Of a DNA stretch of 33,283 bases, positions 17,003 to 25,183 are shown in pieces (position 1 is the first letter of the stretch; each line of letters starts with the position of its first letter). Location of the stretch: contig JAMCWR010000005.1 in assembly GCA_023480665.1 (NCBI GenBank), forward strand, positions 1 to 33,283, in the 5' to 3' direction. The translations under genes were made by a program, and so were the position numbers. The stretch is from Gammaproteobacteria bacterium. Lineage in GTDB: Bacteria; Pseudomonadota; Gammaproteobacteria; UBA9339. The notes beneath the pieces were generated by a model. It did no database searches. It worked only from the letters and a program-made list of their open reading frames with translations, and was not told where the DNA came from.

Positions 17003-18082
17003 ATGCAATTTATCGATCTTAAAACCCAATACAATCGTATTAAAGATGATGTTAATAAAAGAATTCAAGCCGTGCTTGAGCATGGCCAATACATAATGGG
17101 ACCAGAGGTGCGTGAATTTGAAGAAAAGTTAGCGCAATTTGTTGGAGTAAAACACTGCATTGCGGTAGGCAATGGTACTGATGCTATTTTGGTTGCCTTT
17201 ATGGCTTTGGGAATTTCTCAAGGGGACGAAGTAATTACCACGCCATTTTCATTTTTTGCTACTGCAGAAACAATTTCACTTGTTGGAGCTAAGCCAGTTT
17301 TTGTCGATATTGATTCAAAAACTTATAATATTGATCCGGCAAAAATTGAAGCCGCAATTACTAAAAAAACAAAAGCTATTATGCCAGTAAGTCTTTATGG
17401 TCAATGCGCAGATTTTGATGCGATCAATGCAATTGCAAAAAAATATAATTTACCAGTAATTGAAGATGCTGCGCAAAGCTTAGGCGCAATTTATAAGGGC
17501 AAACAATCCTGTAATCTCTCAACTATTGCTTGTACCAGCTTTTATCCACCAAAACCGCTTGGTTGCTATGGCGATGGTGGAGCCTGTTTTACTAATGACG
17601 ATAATTTTGCAAAAGCTATGCGTGAAATTCGTGTACATGGCCAAGACCGCACTTATCACCACCCGCGAATTGGTATGAATGCAAGGTGTGATACAATTCA
17701 AGCGGCAATTTTGTTAGCAAAACTCGCAATATTTTCTGAAGAGATTGAAATGCGGGCAAAAGTAGCGGCAAAATATGATGAATTATTAAAAGGGCATGTT
17801 GTGACTCCGTATATCGAGCCATTTAATACTTGTGTCTATGCGCAGTATACAATTCAAGTGCCAAATCGCGCCGAGCTTCAAGAAAAATTAAAACAAGCCG
17901 GGATTCCAACAGCGGTACATTACCCAATGCCACTGCATAAACAGCCTGCATATCTTGAACAGTATAAGACTTGCAAAATGCCAGTTGCTGAAGCAGCTTC
18001 TGAAAAGGTAATGAGTTTGCCAATGCACCCGTATCTTGCTTTTAAAGACATCGAAGCTATTGCTCATACAATTATAAAATAG
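17003..18082 (+). CDS. wbpE: DegT/DnrJ/EryC1-family sugar aminotransferase, WbpE-like
   Basis: A 359-residue PLP-dependent enzyme. The catalytic lysine is Lys184 in SFYPPKPLGCYGDGGA, with GNGTDA for phosphate binding and EDAAQS for the PLP ring. The start FIDLKTQYNRIKD, the stretch PVSLYGQCADFDAINAIA and the ending VMSLPMHPYL closely resemble P. aeruginosa WbpE from memory. WbpE transfers an amino group to the 3-keto position of UDP-2-acetamido-hexuluronate on the way to UDP-2,3-diamino-uronates. A G-run and GGATTTA precede the ATG. The partners WbpB and WbpD are not in the window, so a related UDP-3-keto sugar is also possible. It starts the plus-strand block after the divergent promoter. 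Confidence 0.85.
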   Translation: MQFIDLKTQYNRIKDDVNKRIQAVLEHGQYIMGPEVREFEEKLAQFVGVKHCIAVGNGTDAILVAFMALGISQGDEVITTPFSFFATAETISLVGAKPVFVDIDSKTYNIDPAKIEAAITKKTKAIMPVSLYGQCADFDAINAIAKKYNLPVIEDAAQSLGAIYKGKQSCNLSTIACTSFYPPKPLGCYGDGGACFTNDDNFAKAMREIRVHGQDRTYHHPRIGMNARCDTIQAAILLAKLAIFSEEIEMRAKVAAKYDELLKGHVVTPYIEPFNTCVYAQYTIQVPNRAELQEKLKQAGIPTAVHYPMPLHKQPAYLEQYKTCKMPVAEAASEKVMSLPMHPYLAFKDIEAIAHTIIK

Positions 18083-18116
18083 AAACATGCTATTTTTATT
18101 TGAAAGGCGAAACTAA

Positions 18117-19124
18117 ATGAATCATGGAAATAGGGTATTAGTAACTGGCGCAGATGGTTTTATTGGATCGCATTTAACAGAAGAATTGGTGCGTCAAGGT
18201 TATAATGTGCGCGCTTTTGTTTTTTATAATTCATTTAATTCTTGGGGTTGGCTGGATCATTCTCCGCAGGAAATTAAAAATCAACTCGAAATTTTTTCAG
18301 GAGATATTCGCGATCCTTATGGGGTTAAAAAAGCCATGCAGGGATGTAATATAGTTCTGCATTTGGCTGCTTTAATTGCAATTCCGTATTCATATCATTC
18401 CCCAGATACTTATGTAGATACAAACATAAAAGGAACATTGAATATTGTTCAAGCTGCACGGGAACTTGAGATTGAAAAAATAGTCCAGACTTCAACTAGC
18501 GAAGTTTATGGTACAGCTCGATTTGTGCCGATCACTGAGGCGCATCCGCTGCAAGGGCAATCCCCTTATTCAGCATCAAAAATTGGGGCAGATCAGATTG
18601 CAATGTCTTTTTATAACTCATTTGGTACTCCTATTGTAATTTTACGACCTTTCAATACTTATGGGCCACGCCAATCAGCCCGAGCGATTATTCCAACGGT
18701 AATTACTCAAATTGCAAACGGAAAGAAAAAAATTAAATTAGGGGCATTACATCCAACTCGGGATTTTAATTATGTAAAAGATACTGTAAGTGGCTTCATT
18801 GCTGCGATGAATTCAGAAAAATCCATTGGTGAGGTAATAAATATCGGCAGTAATTATGAAATATCAATTGGCGATACTGTAAAATTGATTGCTGAAATAA
18901 TGAACACAAATATTGAGATTGAGCAAGAAAATATTCGGCTACGTCCCGATAATAGTGAAGTTGAAAGATTATGGGCAGACAATAGCAAAGCAAAGAAAAT
19001 TCTAGCTTGGGAGCCGAGGTATGCTAGCAAGGAAGGTTTAAAACGCGGTTTAAATGAGACTATTACTTGGTTTGCCAATCCACAAAATCTTAAAGGTTAT
19101 AAGGCTGATATTTATAATATATGA
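18117..19124 (+). CDS. legB: NAD-dependent NDP-GlcNAc 4,6-dehydratase, LegB-like
   Basis: A 335-residue extended short-chain dehydrogenase with an N-terminal GADGFIGSH nucleotide site and catalytic Tyr151-x3-Lys155 (YSASK), preceded by TSTSEVYGTA. It would convert GDP- or UDP-GlcNAc to the 4-keto-6-deoxy sugar, the first step toward legionaminic acid. Sequence features such as LAALIAIPYSYHSPDTYV and LRPFNTYGPRQSARAIIP match the LegB (Cj1319) type family that is regularly paired with the LegC aminotransferase. GAAAGG lies about eight bases upstream of the ATG. It ends in a four-base ATGA overlap with legC, so the two are translationally coupled. Confidence 0.88.
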   Translation: MNHGNRVLVTGADGFIGSHLTEELVRQGYNVRAFVFYNSFNSWGWLDHSPQEIKNQLEIFSGDIRDPYGVKKAMQGCNIVLHLAALIAIPYSYHSPDTYVDTNIKGTLNIVQAARELEIEKIVQTSTSEVYGTARFVPITEAHPLQGQSPYSASKIGADQIAMSFYNSFGTPIVILRPFNTYGPRQSARAIIPTVITQIANGKKKIKLGALHPTRDFNYVKDTVSGFIAAMNSEKSIGEVINIGSNYEISIGDTVKLIAEIMNTNIEIEQENIRLRPDNSEVERLWADNSKAKKILAWEPRYASKEGLKRGLNETITWFANPQNLKGYKADIYNI

Positions 19125-20290
19125 ATAAAGAGATTGATATAAATAAAATAGTTTCAAAGCTTAGGTCAGTTTTGCCAGCTAGTTGTGGCACAATCTCTTT
19201 GCATGAACCTTCTTTTAAGGGGAATGAGTGGAAATATATAAAAGAATGTCTTGATACGGGGTGGGTTTCATCGGTAGGTAAGTATGTTGATGAATTTGAA
19301 TATAAGCTTGCTGAATTTACCGGAGTAAAGCGAGCAGTTGCGGTTGCAAATGGTACTGCAGCATTGCATATTTGCTTAAAATTGGTGGGAGTAAGAGATA
19401 ATGACGAAGTATTGATGCCAGCGCTAACCTTCGTAGCAACAGCAAACGCAGTCGCATATTGCAATGCAGTACCGCATTTTGTTGATAGCGAAGAAAGAAC
19501 ATTGGGTATTGATCCTTTTAAACTAAAAAAATATTTAGCAGAAATATCTGAAATTCGTGCGGGTGCATGTTTTAACAAAAAAACTGGATGCAGAATTAAA
19601 GCAGTTATTCCAATGCACACCTTTGGGCATCCTGTTGATCTTGATCCGCTGATTGATGTTTGCAGTTTGTACAAGTTAGAATTAATTGAAGATGCGGCAG
19701 AGTCGCTTGGGTCTTACTATAAAGAACGACATACCGGAAATTTTGGTAAATTATCTGCACTTAGTTTTAATGGTAATAAAATAATTACAACAGGTGGGGG
19801 TGGGGCTATTCTTACCAACGACGAAGAGCTTGGAAAACTTGCAAAACATATTACAACTACGGCTAAACTTCCGCATAAATGGAACTTTTATCATGATATG
19901 GTTGGGTATAATTATCGTATGCCAAACATTAATGCTGCTTTGGGATGTGCTCAGCTTGAACAGTTGCCTTTTTTTATTGAGAAAAAAAGACGTGTTACAG
20001 AAAATTACAAAAAGGTTTTTAGTGGTATAGATGGTATTCAGCTTTTTCAAGAGCCAAAATTTGCAAGAAGTAATTATTGGCTTAATGTTTTATTGCTTGA
20101 TGAAAAAAACGCTCCTATGCGGGATGCTCTATTAGAAGGTACAAACAACGCAGGTATATTAGCTAGGCCGGCATGGGTGTTGATGAATCAGCTTCCTATG
20201 TTTAAAGATTGTCCACACATGGATTTGCATATATCTGAAAAATTAGAAAAACGGTTGATTAATATTCCAAGCAGTCCGGAGTTGAGTTAG
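19121..20290 (+). CDS. legC: PLP aminotransferase of the legionaminic acid pathway, LegC-like
   Basis: A 389-residue DegT-family enzyme that aminates C4 of the keto sugar from LegB. Visible are the catalytic Lys220 in FNGNKIITTGGGGAI, VANGTAALH for phosphate binding, and EDAAESLGS for the cofactor ring. The N-terminal SLHEPSFKGNEWKYIKECLD and the ending RLINIPSSPEL are characteristic of the LegC subfamily. Its ATG overlaps the legB stop. The next gene is a glycosyltransferase rather than the expected LegG or LegH. Confidence 0.9.
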   Translation: MNKEIDINKIVSKLRSVLPASCGTISLHEPSFKGNEWKYIKECLDTGWVSSVGKYVDEFEYKLAEFTGVKRAVAVANGTAALHICLKLVGVRDNDEVLMPALTFVATANAVAYCNAVPHFVDSEERTLGIDPFKLKKYLAEISEIRAGACFNKKTGCRIKAVIPMHTFGHPVDLDPLIDVCSLYKLELIEDAAESLGSYYKERHTGNFGKLSALSFNGNKIITTGGGGAILTNDEELGKLAKHITTTAKLPHKWNFYHDMVGYNYRMPNINAALGCAQLEQLPFFIEKKRRVTENYKKVFSGIDGIQLFQEPKFARSNYWLNVLLLDEKNAPMRDALLEGTNNAGILARPAWVLMNQLPMFKDCPHMDLHISEKLEKRLINIPSSPELS

Positions 20291-20318
20291 CCAATGATTT
20301 ATTTTTTGAAAATTGATT

Positions 20319-21185
20319 ATGAATAACATTGTTTTTTTATCATTTGTGTACCCTGGGAGCGAAAAGTTTCTCGATGATTTTTTTAAATCTTTACAAGCGC
20401 AAACAATTAAAGATTTTGATGTATATATTATTAATGATGAATTAGAAAATTTTATTTTTTTTAAGAAAAAATTCAAGAATCTAAAAATAATTGATATTAA
20501 CTACCACAATTCACCAGTAAAAATAAGAGAGTTTGGTATTAATTTGGTTTTGAATAAAAAGTATGATTTAATTATATTTGGCGATGCTGACGATTATTTT
20601 GCAGAAAATAGAATCGAGGTTGTTGTTAATTATCTGCAGAATTATGATGTTGTTGTAAATGATTTGCATTTAGTTAGCGTTAATAAAAATATGCTTTACA
20701 ACAATTACTTGTCTAACAGAGTTGCAGATGAATCAGTGATTGATCTTGATTTTATAAAAGAAAAAAATTTACTTGGTTTTTCTAACACCGCTATACGAGG
20801 AGATATTCTAAATAAAATTAATTTGCCAGAAGGTATTATTGCAGCAGATTGGTATTTTTTTAGTCGGATTTTGATGCTTACAAAAAAGATAGCTATTTTT
20901 ACGAACAAAACTGCAACTTATTACAGGCAGCATCAAAATAATATTGCTGGTTTTAAAGAAATGGATAAAAAATATATTCCACATGCAATTAACGTAAAAT
21001 TATTGCATTACCGAGAATTAGCGAAGCGTGATGCACGGTTTAAAACACTAGAGGTTTTATTAGAAAAACTTCGCAGCACGGCTGGCGACCCAATTTTTTT
21101 AAACAAATATTTTGAATATCTTCGTGCTTGTAATATTAAGAACCCACTGTGGTGGGAAATGATTAAGACTAATAAGGAGAGCTAA
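20319..21185 (+). CDS. family 2-type glycosyltransferase
   Basis: A 288-residue protein that looks like a GT-A fold transferase. It opens with a beta-strand IVFLSFVYPGSEKFLDDFFK and QTIKDFDVYIIND; it carries an acidic metal-binding motif FGDADDYF (about 88-95), and later SNTAIRGDI and AADWYFFSRI, as in family 2 enzymes. No membrane segment is seen, so it should act at the cytosolic face. A TTG six bases earlier is in frame, but ATG 20319 is preferred; the ribosome site is weak. It shares one base with legI and lies 28 bases after legC. The gene is very rich in A+T and in Lys, Asn, Ile and Phe. Donor and acceptor cannot be told from sequence. Confidence 0.72.
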   Translation: MNNIVFLSFVYPGSEKFLDDFFKSLQAQTIKDFDVYIINDELENFIFFKKKFKNLKIIDINYHNSPVKIREFGINLVLNKKYDLIIFGDADDYFAENRIEVVVNYLQNYDVVVNDLHLVSVNKNMLYNNYLSNRVADESVIDLDFIKEKNLLGFSNTAIRGDILNKINLPEGIIAADWYFFSRILMLTKKIAIFTNKTATYYRQHQNNIAGFKEMDKKYIPHAINVKLLHYRELAKRDARFKTLEVLLEKLRSTAGDPIFLNKYFEYLRACNIKNPLWWEMIKTNKES

Positions 21186-22243
21186 TGAGGATTAAAATAA
21201 CTGAAAAAACTGAGGTTTGTAATTATGGTAAACCTTATATTATTGCTGAATTAGGGGCAAATCACAATGGCGATATGGAGTTAGCTAAAAAATTAATTAT
21301 TGCAGCAAAAGAGTCTGGGGCTGATTGCGTAAAATTTCAAAGCTGGACTAAGGAGTCTGTATCGTCTAGGAAAGTTTATGAGGATAATTATTTTTTAAAT
21401 GATGATTATAGAAATAGATCCGATTTTTCTTTAGAAAAAATAGTTGAAAAATTCTCTATCTCTGAAGAAGAATTGCTTAAAATGAAGCAATTTTCAGACC
21501 GGGTTGGTATTGATTGCACTTCAACACCTTTTTCAAAAAAAGAAGTCGATTTTTTGGTAGATGCTTTAAATGCACCTTTTATAAAAATAGCGTCTATGGA
21601 TTTAAATAATTACCCGTTTCTTAGTTATATAGCAAAAAAAGGCAAGCCCATTGTTTTATCCACAGGGCTTAGTGAATTATACGAAATTGATAAGGCAATT
21701 AGAACGATTGAAAAAGCCGGAAATGAACAAATAATAATCTTGCATTGCGTTGCAAATTACCCACCAAAAGATGAAGAAATCAATCTAAATAGAATTGCCA
21801 CTCTACAAAAATTATACCCATTTCCGGTTGGTTTTTCCGATCATACTTTGGGTGTATCAATTCCTTTGGCAGCTATAGCTGTTGGTGCTTGTATTGTTGA
21901 GAAGCATTTTACTCTTGATAAAAGTATGTTTGGTTGGGATCACAAGGTATCCGCAACTCCAGATGAATTAAAAATGATATGCTCAGAAGCCTTAAGGATT
22001 AATATCGCCCTAGGTAAGCCTTATATTAGATGTGAGGAAAGCGATGAGCGCAAAGCAGCTTTCAGAAGAAGTATTGTTGCAACTAGAAATATTAGTCCCG
22101 GTGAAGTAATAACTGAATCTGATGTCGATTATAAAAGGCCTGGTCTTGGTATTGCGCCTGAGGATGTTGGTTTTATTATTGGTAGGATTGCAAAAAAAAC
22201 TATTGAATTTGATCGAGCTATTTCTAAGGAGGATTTAGTTTAA
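21185..22243 (+). CDS. legI: nonulosonic acid synthase, LegI/NeuB family
   Basis: A 352-residue synthase that condenses a 6-carbon amino sugar with phosphoenolpyruvate to give a nine-carbon sialic-acid-like sugar. The NeuB barrel shows AELGANHNGD, VKFQSW, CTSTPFS, VLSTGLSE, GFSDHTLG and EKHFTLDK. The C-terminal SAF (antifreeze-like) domain spans about 285-350 (SIVATRNISPGEVI, then KRPGLGI). AAGGAGA lies four to five bases upstream of the ATG. Its start overlaps the previous stop by one base (TAATG) and it overlaps legF in the same way. Legionaminate rather than neuraminate is inferred from LegB, LegC and PtmE; pseudaminate is less likely. Confidence 0.92.
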   Translation: MRIKITEKTEVCNYGKPYIIAELGANHNGDMELAKKLIIAAKESGADCVKFQSWTKESVSSRKVYEDNYFLNDDYRNRSDFSLEKIVEKFSISEEELLKMKQFSDRVGIDCTSTPFSKKEVDFLVDALNAPFIKIASMDLNNYPFLSYIAKKGKPIVLSTGLSELYEIDKAIRTIEKAGNEQIIILHCVANYPPKDEEINLNRIATLQKLYPFPVGFSDHTLGVSIPLAAIAVGACIVEKHFTLDKSMFGWDHKVSATPDELKMICSEALRINIALGKPYIRCEESDERKAAFRRSIVATRNISPGEVITESDVDYKRPGLGIAPEDVGFIIGRIAKKTIEFDRAISKEDLV

Positions 22244-22926
22244 TGATCGCAATAGTGCCGGCCAGAGGTGGATCAAAAGGACTCCCGAAAAAGAATATAA
22301 GGCGGCTTATTGATAAACCCATGATAGCTTATACCTTAATTGAGGCCCTAAACTCTAGGTACATATCCGAAGTTATTATTTCTACTGATGACGAAACTAT
22401 TGCTTCTATTGCTGTAGAATACGGGGCAAAATGTCTATTTATGCGTCCGGCTGAGTTAGCGCGCGATGATAGTCTGGCTGTTGATAACTATATATATACT
22501 ATTGACAGACTAAATAACGAATTTGATTATAAAATAACAGAGTTTGTGGTTTTGCAGCCAACTTCTCCTTTGCGGTTAGCGGTTGATATTGATAATGTTA
22601 TAGAACTGTTTTATAGCAAAAATGCTGATTCAGCTTTTAGTTTCACTCAAGAAGCCCATCCTATAAGTTGGCACAAGAAGATAGATCTTAATCAGAAAAT
22701 TATCCCTATCTTTGACGGAGAGTTAAAAAATCGCCAGGATGTTGTAGCTACCTATTTTCCAAATGGCGCAGTTTATGTCTTTAAATACGAAGTCATCAAA
22801 AAAAGAAAATATTACACAGACAATTCTTTCGCGCATATTATGCCGGCCGATAGATCAGTGGATGTCGACACTATATCTGATTTCAAGTATGTTGAATTTC
22901 TATTAAGGACAAGATATGAAGAATAA
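22243..22926 (+). CDS. legF: CMP-nonulosonate cytidylyltransferase, LegF/NeuA-like
   Basis: A 227-residue nucleotidyltransferase that activates the nonulosonic acid with CTP. The diagnostic N-terminal PARGGSKGLPKKN is present, followed by KPMIAYTL, QPTSPLR and a late VDTISDFKYVE. This is the core catalytic domain only; no C-terminal hydrolase domain as in some NeuA proteins. It starts in a one-base TAATG overlap with legI and runs 11 bases into ptmE, which argues for tight co-translation. The product would be CMP-legionaminate if the pathway assignment is right. Confidence 0.91.
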   Translation: MIAIVPARGGSKGLPKKNIRRLIDKPMIAYTLIEALNSRYISEVIISTDDETIASIAVEYGAKCLFMRPAELARDDSLAVDNYIYTIDRLNNEFDYKITEFVVLQPTSPLRLAVDIDNVIELFYSKNADSAFSFTQEAHPISWHKKIDLNQKIIPIFDGELKNRQDVVATYFPNGAVYVFKYEVIKKRKYYTDNSFAHIMPADRSVDVDTISDFKYVEFLLRTRYEE

Positions 22927-23950
22927 GTTTATTATTAGTGAAAAAACTACTTTTGAAGACGCGATTAGAGCACTTGATGCCAATGGCCAAGGTTTTTTAG
23001 TTGTAACAGGTGATTGTGGTTTACTTATAGGTATCCTTACAGACGGGGATATTAGGAGGGCTATTTTAAACAAAAAAAATAAACTTGAAGATATTATAAA
23101 CCGTAAGCCATTTACTTTAAATATAAGGACACCGCGCAAACAAGCTATTCAATATTTAAAATCAATTCATCGCAGGCAATTACCGTTAATAGATGATGAA
23201 AACAAGTTAGTGGATGTAATCATTTTGGACCATCTAGAGTTCAATTCCAAACCTAATAATGTAATTATTATGGCTGGTGGATATGGTACTAGATTGGGTC
23301 ACCTAACAAAGAATATGCCAAAACCCATGCTTAGCATGGGTAACAAGCCATTGTTAGAACATATTTTAACTAATTGTTATAACCAAGGCTTTAGTAACAT
23401 ATATATAAGTGTAAATTATAAATCTGAGGTTATTAAAAATTACTTTAAAGATGGTTCTGCATTTGGGGTTAGGATTAACTATCTTGATGAAAAAGACAGG
23501 TTGGGTACCGCAGGCTCGCTAAGCCTAATAAGAGAAGATTTTTGTGACCCGTTTATTGTTATTAACGGAGATATTTTTACCGCCCTTAGCTTTGATGAAT
23601 TGCTAAATTATCATATTGAGTCTTCTGCATATGCCACTATGTGCGTGAGAGAAATACAACACCAAATACCCTATGGTATTGTAGAGCTTGGTGGTGATCG
23701 TGTTATATCTATACATGAGAAGCCTACGCATAGTCTATTCGTCAATGCGGGTATTTATGTTTTTAATCCGCAAGCAAAAAGCCTTGTTCCGCATAAACAA
23801 TACTTTGATATGCCGTCTTTGTTTAATTTAATATTGCAAAATAAACTTGATGTTCATAGTTATAAAGTTACTGATTATTGGGTTGATATTGGGGAAATAA
23901 AAAATTATGAATCTGCAAAAAAGGATTTACAAGATCAGCTGATTATTTAG
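22916..23950 (+). CDS. ptmE: CBS-domain sugar-1-phosphate nucleotidyltransferase, PtmE-like
   Basis: A 344-residue protein with a tandem CBS domain pair (about 1-115, with GQGFLVV and GILTDGDIRRA) followed by an RmlA-type nucleotidyltransferase (MAGGYGTRLGHLTKNMPKPML at about 119-139, then GTAGSL and VINGDIF). In Campylobacter, PtmE makes GDP-glucosamine at the start of the GDP-linked legionaminic acid route. The CBS pair is probably regulatory through nucleotide binding. It overlaps legF by 11 bases. That the nucleotide here is GDP is inferred from the family. Confidence 0.88.
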   Translation: MKNKFIISEKTTFEDAIRALDANGQGFLVVTGDCGLLIGILTDGDIRRAILNKKNKLEDIINRKPFTLNIRTPRKQAIQYLKSIHRRQLPLIDDENKLVDVIILDHLEFNSKPNNVIIMAGGYGTRLGHLTKNMPKPMLSMGNKPLLEHILTNCYNQGFSNIYISVNYKSEVIKNYFKDGSAFGVRINYLDEKDRLGTAGSLSLIREDFCDPFIVINGDIFTALSFDELLNYHIESSAYATMCVREIQHQIPYGIVELGGDRVISIHEKPTHSLFVNAGIYVFNPQAKSLVPHKQYFDMPSLFNLILQNKLDVHSYKVTDYWVDIGEIKNYESAKKDLQDQLII

Positions 23951-23980
23951 TTAAAAATAGCTTTGCAATTAAATCCATTT

Positions 23981-25183
23981 ATGATAAACAGCTTTGTTGT
24001 TCAAAGGATACTTTCTACAGGATTTGTTTTTGCATCATCATTATTGATGGCAAAAATCTTAGATCCCGCTGTTTTTGGTCAAGTTGCCTTTGCAATGTAT
24101 TTGGTTAAGCTTTTTTTGACAGGCCAGCTGGGGAGCGAGAGCGGCTTTCTTTTTAATAGCTATGTTCGTCAAAACAACATTCCGCATTTTGCGTTTATTT
24201 TATTCTATTCTATACAACTGTTATTTATTGCAGTAGTAGTTTATTTTTCTAGTGTATTTATGGGAAATGTATATGCAAAATCTGCTGTATTTTTTGTTTT
24301 ACTTATACCATTTTTTACCTTAAATCCAATTTTACGTGTTAAAAAATTATACTATGCCACATTATTGCCAGATGTTTTAATTTGTTTTGCAGTTTTGGCT
24401 GGCGTTCTTTTTAATAAGTATTGTGCAAGTTTTTTTTCTGTAACATTTAATACAATTATGTGGTATTCGTTTGGGTTTTTAATTTTATCGTATCCATTGC
24501 TTGTATTTTTTATTAAAAAAGTTGGTCTTGTTATTGGTTTTAGAGATATCATTTCTCGGAAAACATTAAAGATATACTTCGATATTCTTTGCGATGGTTT
24601 TCCCATGTACATGGGTACTTTAGCCTATGCAATTTTGCTTGCAATAGATAGATTTTTTTTGGAGAGGTATCATAATTTTAGCGCTTTGGGATTGTATACT
24701 TTGGCATTGCAGTTATCATTGGGGGCATCATTGCCCATAAGCTCGCAAAATTTTATAAATGTAATTGATATAGGGGAAAAAAAGCGTGAAGATGCTGCTA
24801 TGCGTGGTATTTTACTTGATAATCTTAAAAGAGCATTTATAGCCGGCGTGATTTTTTATGTTATATTGTTAGTTGCATCGTTTGTATTAGAAAAATATTT
24901 TTTAATAAAATACCCCGGTCTTTGTAAAGTTACTGCTGGATTAGGCCTGGGGGTAATCTTGTTTTTTATTTCTGGGAGTATTACGCCAATTGCTTTTTAT
25001 AACAGGGAGCAAAAAGCATTAACGGCCTTTCTTTTTGCCATTGTTTTGCTTACAATTATACATAATTGGATTATTCTTTTGCTCCGAGCGCCACAAATAT
25101 ATGCAGCTTACTGCACTTCTTTTTGGTTAGCTGTTTATTCACTATTTGCGATTTGGTATACTTATAAAAAGATAACTTTATGA
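23981..25183 (+). CDS. wzx: polysaccharide repeat-unit flippase, Wzx-like
   Basis: A strongly hydrophobic protein of about 400 residues with roughly 12 membrane segments and the N-terminal pattern VVQRILSTGFVFASSLLMAK followed by ILDPAVFGQ that is typical of MOP-superfamily flippases. It would flip lipid-linked repeat units across the inner membrane. No good ribosome site is visible; an in-frame TTG at 23963 could add six residues, and I chose ATG 23981. It ends in an ATGA overlap with the next gene. Wzx proteins are very divergent, so the call rests on topology, N-terminal pattern and the neighbouring wzy. Confidence 0.85.
   Translation: MINSFVVQRILSTGFVFASSLLMAKILDPAVFGQVAFAMYLVKLFLTGQLGSESGFLFNSYVRQNNIPHFAFILFYSIQLLFIAVVVYFSSVFMGNVYAKSAVFFVLLIPFFTLNPILRVKKLYYATLLPDVLICFAVLAGVLFNKYCASFFSVTFNTIMWYSFGFLILSYPLLVFFIKKVGLVIGFRDIISRKTLKIYFDILCDGFPMYMGTLAYAILLAIDRFFLERYHNFSALGLYTLALQLSLGASLPISSQNFINVIDIGEKKREDAAMRGILLDNLKRAFIAGVIFYVILLVASFVLEKYFLIKYPGLCKVTAGLGLGVILFFISGSITPIAFYNREQKALTAFLFAIVLLTIIHNWIILLLRAPQIYAAYCTSFWLAVYSLFAIWYTYKKITL

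Noticed and set aside
19090..19674. 194-residue minus-strand open frame opposite legC
   Set aside because: It is antisense to a gene with full family motifs, has no ribosome site, and resembles no family; a shadow frame.
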